Shown here in pieces: positions 57,907 to 64,000 of a stretch of DNA of 64,000 bases. Each line of letters starts with the position of its first letter. Within the stretch, counting starts at the first letter, position 1. The notes below the pieces were generated by a model that had not been told where the DNA came from, did no database searches, and worked only from the letters and a program-made list of their open reading frames with translations. The position numbers were made by a program, and so were the translations under genes. The stretch lies in contig NZ_QNGB01000003.1 in the NCBI RefSeq assembly GCF_003298505.1, positions 124,001 through 188,000 on the forward strand. The letters run 5' to 3'. The stretch is from Roseovarius sp. TE539 (lineage in GTDB: Bacteria; Pseudomonadota; Alphaproteobacteria; Rhodobacterales; Rhodobacteraceae).

Positions 57907-58701
57907 ATGGATTCGCAGCCCGATTTTCACGCCGCGAAGGCGCTTCTGGAATGGCAACTGGAACTCGGCGCGACCGAGGCGATCGGCGATGCGCCGGTAA
58001 ATCGCTACGAGCTGGCCGGCAGGGAACCGGCGCCACGCGCCACCGGGCGCCTTGAGCCGCGGGCGTCACCGCCCGTGATCGGGAAAGCGGAAGATCCCGT
58101 GGCCGCGGCCCGCGCGGCGGCGGAGGCGGCAGGCGACCTGGCGGCGCTGCGCGCCGCGATGGCGGATTTCGAACATTGCGAGCTCAAGAGGGGCGCGCGC
58201 AACCTGGTCTTCGCCGATGGCGATCCGGCGGCGCGGGTGATGATCCTGGGCGAGGCGCCCGGCCGCGATGAAGACCGGCAGGGGCTGCCCTTCGTGGGAC
58301 GGGCCGGGCGGTTGCTGGACCGTATGCTGGAGGCGATCGGACTGGCCCGTCATGCGGAAGCGTGCGGCAAATCGGTCTATATCAGCAATGTGCTTCCGTG
58401 GCGTCCTCCGCAGAACCGCGATCCGAAACCGGAAGAGATCGCCATGCTTTTGCCGTTCGTGGAGCGGCATGTGACACTGGTGGCGCCCGAAATCGTGGTT
58501 CTGATGGGCAACATCAGCTGTCAGGCGGGAATGGGTCAGCGCGGCATCACCCGGCTGCGCGGCCACTGGGCGCAGGCCTATGGCAAACCGGCGCTGCCGA
58601 TGTTCCACCCCGCCTACCTGCTGCGCAACCCGGCGGCCAAGCGCGAGGCGTGGGCGGACCTACTGGAGCTGCAGGCAAGGCTGAGGGAAAACATGAAATG
58701 A
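57907..58701 (+). CDS. Uracil-DNA glycosylase, family-4-like without iron-sulfur cysteines
   Basis: 264 aa. UDG motifs are present: GEAPGRDED (motif A) and [10 protein letters not shown] (motif B). A 4Fe-4S cluster is unlikely: the N-terminal CxxC is Phe88-x-x-Cys91, the third Cys (KCRPP) is Trp165 (PWRPP) and the fourth is Leu181. Only Cys91, 153 and 205 exist. UDGs of this type have been described from alphaproteobacteria such as Bradyrhizobium. An N-terminal ~80-residue extension precedes the domain. It is coupled by ATGA to the phosphoesterase gene. Confidence 0.9.
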   Translation: MDSQPDFHAAKALLEWQLELGATEAIGDAPVNRYELAGREPAPRATGRLEPRASPPVIGKAEDPVAAARAAAEAAGDLAALRAAMADFEHCELKRGARNLVFADGDPAARVMILGEAPGRDEDRQGLPFVGRAGRLLDRMLEAIGLARHAEACGKSVYISNVLPWRPPQNRDPKPEEIAMLLPFVERHVTLVAPEIVVLMGNISCQAGMGQRGITRLRGHWAQAYGKPALPMFHPAYLLRNPAAKREAWADLLELQARLRENMK

Positions 58702-59297
58702 GGATACTGGCGTTCTCCGATCTTCACGCGGTGCGGCATCGGGCAGAAGCAATCGTCGCGGCAAGCCGGGATGCGGATCTGGTGATCGGTGCTGGCGACT
58801 TCTGCAACATGCGCCGGGGATTGCCCGGGGCGATGAATCTTCTGTCCGGGCTGGTGGCGCCCATGGTGGCGGTGCCCGGCAACGCCGAAAGTACGGACGA
58901 GCTTCGGGACGCGGCCCATGCCGGGACAACGGTCCTGCATGGCGAGGGGATCGAGTTCGGTGGGCTGCACCTGTTCGGGCTGGGGTGCGGCGTGCCGGTG
59001 ACGCCGTTCGGCGCGTGGTCCTGTGATCTTTCCGAAGCCGAGGCGGCGGCGCTGCTGGCGCCCTGCGTCCAAGCGGATATCATGATCCTGCATTCCCCGC
59101 CCCGCGGCGTCGCGGACGTGACCTCGGGTGGGCAATCCGTGGGTTCGGAGGCGATCCGCGCGGCGATCGAGCGCATCCAGCCCCGTTTCGCCGTCTGCGG
59201 TCATGTCCATGACAGCTGGGGCACGGCCGGCCGGATCGGGCGCACCGAGGTGATCAACCTCGGGCCGGCGCCCAACCGGTTCGAGGTGGCGCCGTGA
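58698..59297 (+). CDS. Metallophosphoesterase (calcineurin-like)
   Basis: 199 aa. Ligand motifs of the calcineurin-like fold are in order: DLHAVRH, GAGDFCN, GNAES, LHSPP and GHVHDSWG. A small single-domain enzyme of unknown substrate (possibly a nucleotide or phosphodiester). Start ATG 58698 overlaps the UDG stop; an in-frame longer reading begins earlier but is antisense-free noise. Confidence 0.85.
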   Translation: MRILAFSDLHAVRHRAEAIVAASRDADLVIGAGDFCNMRRGLPGAMNLLSGLVAPMVAVPGNAESTDELRDAAHAGTTVLHGEGIEFGGLHLFGLGCGVPVTPFGAWSCDLSEAEAAALLAPCVQADIMILHSPPRGVADVTSGGQSVGSEAIRAAIERIQPRFAVCGHVHDSWGTAGRIGRTEVINLGPAPNRFEVAP

Positions 59298-59917
59298 TCG
59301 ACCCGGTGCTGCTTCTGGCGTTCGTCCCGGCCGCGCTGGCGCTGAACCTCACGCCGGGGGCGGACATGATGTTCTGCCTCGGGCTCGGCCTGCGCTCGGG
59401 GCCGCGGGCTGCGGTGGCGGCGAGTGCGGGCATCGCGGTGGGCGGCATGGTGCATGTCAGCCTCGCCGGGCTGGGCCTTGGTGCAGCGGTGTCGGCGCTG
59501 CCTTGGCTGCTGGATGTGATCCGTTGGATCGGGGTGGCCTACCTGCTGTGGCTTGCGGTCTTCGCGCTGCGGCGGGCTTCGCCGGCGGAGATGGCCGCGC
59601 CGGCGATCAGGGGGGGGCGGGCGTTCCGCGAGGGGCTTTTGGTCAACCTGCTCAATCCCAAGGTGATCCTTTTCGTGCTGGCCTTCGTGCCGCAATTCGT
59701 GGAGCCGGCACGCGGCGCGGTTCTGGTCCAGTTCCTGATCTTCGGCGCGATCCTGAGCCTTGGTGGCCTGGTGATCAACGCGGCGGTCGGACTGTCCGCT
59801 GGCGGTGCGGCGCGGCGCATCGCGGGATCGGCACGGTTTACACGTGGACTGGGCTATGCCAGTGCGCTGATATTCGCGGCACTGGCCCTGCGGCTGGCCT
59901 TCATGCAAAGGAGCTGA
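59294..59917 (+). CDS. LysE-family amino-acid exporter
   Basis: 207 aa, about five to six membrane helices, starting VPAALALNLTPGADMMFCLG, the LysE/RhtB signature, with LLNPKVILFVLAFVPQFV. Start is GTG 59294, overlapping the phosphoesterase stop. Exports amino acids or related metabolites; substrate unknown. Confidence 0.88.
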   Translation: MIDPVLLLAFVPAALALNLTPGADMMFCLGLGLRSGPRAAVAASAGIAVGGMVHVSLAGLGLGAAVSALPWLLDVIRWIGVAYLLWLAVFALRRASPAEMAAPAIRGGRAFREGLLVNLLNPKVILFVLAFVPQFVEPARGAVLVQFLIFGAILSLGGLVINAAVGLSAGGAARRIAGSARFTRGLGYASALIFAALALRLAFMQRS

Positions 59918-59923
59918 TCCATC

Positions 59924-60466
59924 ATGAGCCGGATCGACGAAAGCAAGGATTTCATCCCCGTGCGGATCGCTGTCCTGACCGTCAGCGACAGCCGCGGAAT
60001 GGAGGAGGACCGTTCCGGCGAGGTGCTGGTGGCGCGGATCGAGGCGGCGGGCCACGTTCTGGCCGACCGGATGATCGTGCGTGACGAGCGTGACCAGATC
60101 GCCGGGCATTTGCGCGACTGGATCGCGGACCCTGACGTGGATGTCGTGATTTCGACCGGCGGCACAGGCCTGACCGGGCGTGATGTGACCGTGGAGGCGC
60201 ATCGCGATGTCTACGAAAAGGAGATCGACGCGTTCGGCACCGTTTTCACGCATGTTAGCCTCGCCAAGATAGGCACAAGCGCGGTGCAGTCGCGTGCCAC
60301 CGGCGGGGTTGCGGGAGGTACCTACCTGTTCGCGCTGCCCGGAAGCCCGGGCGCCTGCAAGGATGCATGGGACGAGATTCTGGCGCCGCAGTTCGATTAC
60401 CGGCACCGGCCCTGCAATTTCGTCGAGATCATGCCGCGGCTGGCCGAGCATCAGCGGCGCAAGTAG
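59924..60466 (+). CDS. moaB: Molybdenum cofactor biosynthesis protein MoaB
   Basis: 180 aa. MoaB/MogA fold: AVLTVSDSRGMEEDRSG, VVISTGGTGLTGRDVT and ALPGSPGACKDAWDEIL. In organisms with MoeA it adenylates molybdopterin or acts in molybdate insertion. It follows LysE by six bases. Confidence 0.93.
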   Translation: MSRIDESKDFIPVRIAVLTVSDSRGMEEDRSGEVLVARIEAAGHVLADRMIVRDERDQIAGHLRDWIADPDVDVVISTGGTGLTGRDVTVEAHRDVYEKEIDAFGTVFTHVSLAKIGTSAVQSRATGGVAGGTYLFALPGSPGACKDAWDEILAPQFDYRHRPCNFVEIMPRLAEHQRRK

Positions 60467-60622
60467 AGCGCCGCCGGGTTATTTCCGCCCCGTATCGATG
60501 GGGCAGTCCGACGGAAAGGATGGCGCGGTGCGTTCAAACAGTGCGCTGAGCTTGGTTTTCCGGGTGATTCGCTTACATTCGCACCATGCGCCCGGCACGG
60601 GCGCGACAAGGATTTGGGCCCG

Positions 60623-62086
60623 ATGCGATTTTTGCGCCAGAGTCTGACCGGTCTGCTCATGTTGTCCCTTACACTGGGGCTGCTGGCCTATGCCGGACAG
60701 ATGATTTTTTCCGCCGTTTCCGAACGTATGGCGAAGGAGCCACAGGTGCCGCAGCGGCGCGAACGCGTTTTCGCCGTCAACCTTGTGAAGGCATCCGAAG
60801 GCACGGCCATGCCGGTCCTGAAAGCCTTCGGCGAGATCAGCAGCCGCCGCACGCTTGAGATCCGGGCCAAGACCGGTGGCACCCTGGTCGAGTTGGCGGA
60901 GACCTTCGAGGAGGGTGCATCCGTATCCGCGGGGCAGCTTCTGGCGCGGATCGACCCGGCGGATGCACAATCGGCGCTGGAGCGGGCGCGCAGCGATCGC
61001 ATGGATGCCGAAGCCGAAGTGCGCGATGCGAAACGGGCGTTGGCACTGGCGCGCGATGAACTGGCCGCCGCTCAGTCCCAGGAAGAGCTGCGTGCGAAAG
61101 CGCTGACGCGTCAGCGCGATCTCGAAGAGCGCGGCGTTACCACTGCGGCGACGGTCGAAACGGCCGAGCTGGCCTATGCGCAGGCGCGGCAGACGGTGCT
61201 TGCCCGGCGCCAGGCCCTGACAGCGGCCGAAGCGCGGACGGATCAGGCGCGCACGCGGCTGAAGCGCGCTGCAATCGCCCTGGCCGAAGCGCGGCGGCGG
61301 CTGGAGGACACACGCATCACCGCCGGCTTCACCGGCACGCTGAGCGATGTCGCGGTTGTCGAGGGCGGGTTGGTTTCGGCCAATGAACGGCTGGCCGACC
61401 TGATCGATTCGCAGGCCCTGGAAGTGGCTTTCCGGGTGTCCACGCCGCAATATGCACGGCTGCTGGACGGGACTGGCGACCTGCTGACCGCGCCGGTGAC
61501 GGCGGTTCTGGAATCCTATGGCATGGACCTTGAGGCGCAAGGCCGCATTACAAGAGCCGGCGCGGCGGTGGGCGAAGGGCGCACCGGGCGGGTGATCTTT
61601 GCACGGCTGGAAGCGGCACCCGGCCTGAAGCCGGGCGATTTCGTCACCGTTCGGGTCGAGGAGCCGCCGCTGGAGCGGGTGATCCGGCTGCCGGCCTCGG
61701 CACTGGGGCCGGATGGCGATGTCCTGGTGATCGACGCGGAGGAGCGGCTGCAATCGATCCCCGTGACGCTGATGCGTCGGCAGGGGGATGACATCCTGGT
61801 GCGGGCCGCGGCACTGGACGGGCGCGAGGTGGTGGCCGAACGCACGCCGCTGCTGGGGGCCGGGATCAAGGTGCGGCCGCTGCGCGGCGGGGCGGCGCGC
61901 ACGAACGCCGGCAAGGATGAACAGCTGGTCGAACTGAGCGCCGACCGGCGGGCGCGTCTTCTGGCCTTCGTGCGCGGGCAGACGGACATGCCCGAAGCGG
62001 TGCGCTCGCGGTTGCTGGGCCAGATCGAGAGCGGGCGCGTTTCGGCGCGTGTGATAGAGCGCCTTGAAACCCGGATGGGAGGATAG
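60623..62086 (+). CDS. RND efflux periplasmic adaptor subunit
   Basis: 487 aa. N-terminal membrane anchor (SLTGLLMLSLTLGLLAYAGQ), biotinyl-lipoyl-like half (SRRTLEIRAKTGGTLVEL), long alpha-helical hairpin (about 110-210), then RITAGFTGTLSDVAV closing lipoyl and beta-barrel parts. It joins the inner-membrane pump to an outer-membrane channel, which is not in the window. ATG 60623 chosen. The pump gene follows four bases later. Confidence 0.9.
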   Translation: MRFLRQSLTGLLMLSLTLGLLAYAGQMIFSAVSERMAKEPQVPQRRERVFAVNLVKASEGTAMPVLKAFGEISSRRTLEIRAKTGGTLVELAETFEEGASVSAGQLLARIDPADAQSALERARSDRMDAEAEVRDAKRALALARDELAAAQSQEELRAKALTRQRDLEERGVTTAATVETAELAYAQARQTVLARRQALTAAEARTDQARTRLKRAAIALAEARRRLEDTRITAGFTGTLSDVAVVEGGLVSANERLADLIDSQALEVAFRVSTPQYARLLDGTGDLLTAPVTAVLESYGMDLEAQGRITRAGAAVGEGRTGRVIFARLEAAPGLKPGDFVTVRVEEPPLERVIRLPASALGPDGDVLVIDAEERLQSIPVTLMRRQGDDILVRAAALDGREVVAERTPLLGAGIKVRPLRGGAARTNAGKDEQLVELSADRRARLLAFVRGQTDMPEAVRSRLLGQIESGRVSARVIERLETRMGG

Positions 62087-62090
62087 GGCA

Positions 62091-64000
62091 GTGGCGCGCC
62101 CGATGCCGCAGGCGGCCGGCGGGCTGCTGTCCTATTTCACCCGGCACCGCACCGCGGCCAACCTGCTGCTGGTGGTGCTGATCGTTCTGGGTGTCGCCGC
62201 GGTTCCCCGGATGCGCGCGCAATTCTTCCCCGACGTGATCGTCGATTCCGTCAGTGTTTCGGTGATCTGGGAGGGGGCCAGCGCCGAGGATGTGGATTCG
62301 GCCGTCGTGCAGCTTCTGGAACCGGTTCTTCTGTCTGTCGAGGGGGTCGAGAGCAGCAGCGCCACCAGCCGTGAGGAGCGCGCCACGATCAGCCTCGAAT
62401 TCGAACCCGACTGGGATATGGGGCGCGCCGCCGACGAGGTGCAGGCGGCGGTGGACGGGGTCACCACCCTGCCCGAGGAGGCAGAGGAGCCCACGGTGCG
62501 GCGCGGCGCTTGGCGCGACCGGGTGACGGACGTGGTCATCACCGGGCCGGTGGACGCCGATCAACTGGGCCTGTTCGCCGATGAACTTGTGGCGCGGCTT
62601 TTCGAGGCCGGGGTGACCCGTGCCACGGTCCGCGGCGTCGCGGCGCCCCGAACGGTGATCGAGGTGCCCTCGACCGCGCTGATGGCGCATGACATCTCCA
62701 TATCCGAGATTGCTGCGGCGGTGGCGCAAGAGGTCGATGCTGATCCGGCGGGCGATGTCACCGGCGCCAACACGCGGGTCCGTACCGGGGTCGAAAAGCG
62801 TGATACGCGCCAGATTGCGGCCATCGCCCTGCGCTCAAACCCGGACGGATCGAAGCTGAGGATCGGGGATGTCGCCACCGTGCGTGTCGAGGGCATCGAC
62901 CGCGAGCGAAGCTATTTCGTGGGCGACGACCCGGCGATGACCATCCGGGTCGAGCGGTCGGCCCGGGGCGATGCCATCGGCATACAGGAGCAGGTCGAGG
63001 ACGTGGCCGCGCGGATGGAGCGCACCCTGCCCGAAGGCGTCACGATCGACCTGATCCGGACCCGGTCGGATTACATTTCGGGGCGATTGCAGGTGCTGCT
63101 GGACAATGCCGCCACCGGGCTGGCGCTGGTGGTGGCACTGCTGTTCCTTTTCCTCAACGCCCGGGTCGCCTTCTGGGTGGCCGCGGGCATCCCGGTGGCT
63201 TTGCTCACTGCCGTCGCACTGATGTATGCCGGCGGGCTGACGATCAACGTGGTGTCGCTTTTCGCCTTGATCATCACGCTGGGGATCGTCGTGGACGATG
63301 CGATCGTGGTGGGCGAACATGCCGATGCGCGAACCCGCAAGCTGGGCGAGCCGCCGGTGGTGGCCGCCGAGAACGCCGCGCGGCGGATGGCGATGCCTGT
63401 CTTCGCGGCGACACTGACCACGATCATTGCCTTTTTCGGGCTGGTGGCCGTCGGTGGCCGGTTCGGCGACCTGATCGCCGATATCCCGTTTACCGTTATC
63501 GCGGTGCTGGCCGCATCGCTGATCGAGTGTTTCCTGATCCTGCCCAACCATATGTCGCACGCCCTCAAGCACAGTGTGCGGCACCATTGGTACGACGCCC
63601 CGAGCCGGGTGGTGAACGCGGGCTTCGTATGGCTGCGTGAGCGGGCCTTCCGGCCGCTTATGGCAGTGGTCATCCGGCTGCGATATCCGGTATTGGCCGG
63701 GGTCGTGGCGATCCTTGCCTCGCAGGTGACCCTGTTCATCAACGGGGATGTGACATGGCGCTTTTTCAACGCGCCGGAACGCAGCAGTGTGACCGGCAAT
63801 TTCGCCATGGCGCCGGGCGCCACCCGTGCGGATTCGCGCGAGATGATGCGCGAGACGCAGCGCGCCACCGAGGAACTGGGCGCTGAATACGCAGAACGGC
63901 ACGGCCGCAACCCGCTGAAATACGTTCTCGCACAGGTTGGCGGAACCACCGGACGGGGGCTGTCGGGGGAGGACACCAAGGAGCCGGATCAGCTTGGCGG
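62091..64000 (+). CDS. RND efflux transporter permease, 3' truncated by the window edge
   Basis: The frame from GTG 62091 (GGAGG nine bases upstream) stays open to the end; no stop is in the window, giving 636 codons of a protein normally ~1000-1040 aa. TM1 (LLLVVLIVLGVAAVP), the porter domain (VEGVESSSATSREE) and TM2-TM6 follow. TM4 carries the proton-relay aspartates in ITLGIVVDDAIVVGE. It is a trimeric proton-driven exporter of the AcrB/MdtBC type; substrate unknown. It is co-transcribed with the adaptor. Confidence 0.92.
   Translation, partial: MARPMPQAAGGLLSYFTRHRTAANLLLVVLIVLGVAAVPRMRAQFFPDVIVDSVSVSVIWEGASAEDVDSAVVQLLEPVLLSVEGVESSSATSREERATISLEFEPDWDMGRAADEVQAAVDGVTTLPEEAEEPTVRRGAWRDRVTDVVITGPVDADQLGLFADELVARLFEAGVTRATVRGVAAPRTVIEVPSTALMAHDISISEIAAAVAQEVDADPAGDVTGANTRVRTGVEKRDTRQIAAIALRSNPDGSKLRIGDVATVRVEGIDRERSYFVGDDPAMTIRVERSARGDAIGIQEQVEDVAARMERTLPEGVTIDLIRTRSDYISGRLQVLLDNAATGLALVVALLFLFLNARVAFWVAAGIPVALLTAVALMYAGGLTINVVSLFALIITLGIVVDDAIVVGEHADARTRKLGEPPVVAAENAARRMAMPVFAATLTTIIAFFGLVAVGGRFGDLIADIPFTVIAVLAASLIECFLILPNHMSHALKHSVRHHWYDAPSRVVNAGFVWLRERAFRPLMAVVIRLRYPVLAGVVAILASQVTLFINGDVTWRFFNAPERSSVTGNFAMAPGATRADSREMMRETQRATEELGAEYAERHGRNPLKYVLAQVGGTTGRGLSGEDTKEPDQLG

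Overview
The window looks like a chromosomal segment of a GC-rich alphaproteobacterium of the Rhodobacteraceae/Roseobacter type. Pointers are a CcrM-type GANTC methyltransferase, an OmpR-family regulator resembling CenR, DUF2125, DUF4170 and DUF1127-free envelope genes, a Hint/RTX secreted protein, a FeS-BCP photolyase and an AlkB alkane hydroxylase. This is a judgement from gene content, not from a database search. I saw no rRNA, tRNA, CRISPR array, prophage or insertion sequence.

Layout. 1-490: end of a FeS-type photolyase. 1.0-7.0 kb: a secreted 18-repeat MORN protein, NAD synthetase, and a large secreted RTX/PA14/Hint protein. 7.3-13.2 kb: exopolysaccharide genes (CapD-like dehydratase, sugar-phosphate transferase, GNAT, outer-membrane export lipoprotein, and a convergent Wzc-like tyrosine kinase). 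The EPS operon is preceded by a perfect TTAA-N7-TTAA box (CtrA consensus) flanked by two GANTC sites. 13.6-25.6 kb: the most unusual region. A ferric-reductase-like membrane flavocytochrome, a 1212-aa four-CXXCH cytochrome, an OmpA-family protein and two secreted caspase-like proteases (one ending in a nine-unit beta-helix) lie in one orientation. They are followed by a convergent membrane-anchored winged-helix protein and two small secreted proteins around a palindrome-containing intergenic region. The cytochrome and the first caspase both end in a DUF4384-like module, which suggests one system.

25.6-34.5 kb: RNase HII, CcrM (three GANTC sites in its leader), AlkB, MutY, a DciA/DUF721 protein, DsbA, a CoA transferase, CysQ and PmbA. 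34.6-43.9 kb: DUF2125, SDR and crotonase, a STAS/SEC14-like protein, Trm112, LON-domain protein, thioredoxin co-chaperone, ExoIII, the CenR-like regulator, RibA and a glutamine amidotransferase. 44.0-46.5 kb: lipid A/Kdo genes (DUF4170, WaaA, LpxK). 46.8-50.1 kb: divergent katG and oxyR. 50.2-52.7 kb: ackA with a MaoC-Pta fusion.

52.9-57.8 kb: a tightly overlapped pyrimidine operon on the minus strand (pyrB, two membrane proteins, a 33-aa membrane peptide, a DUF4268 protein, a catalytically degenerate dihydroorotase homologue, plsY). 57.9-60.5 kb: uracil-DNA glycosylase without the usual iron-sulfur cysteines, a phosphoesterase, LysE and MoaB. 60.6-64.0 kb: an RND efflux adaptor and the first two thirds of its permease, which runs off the window end.
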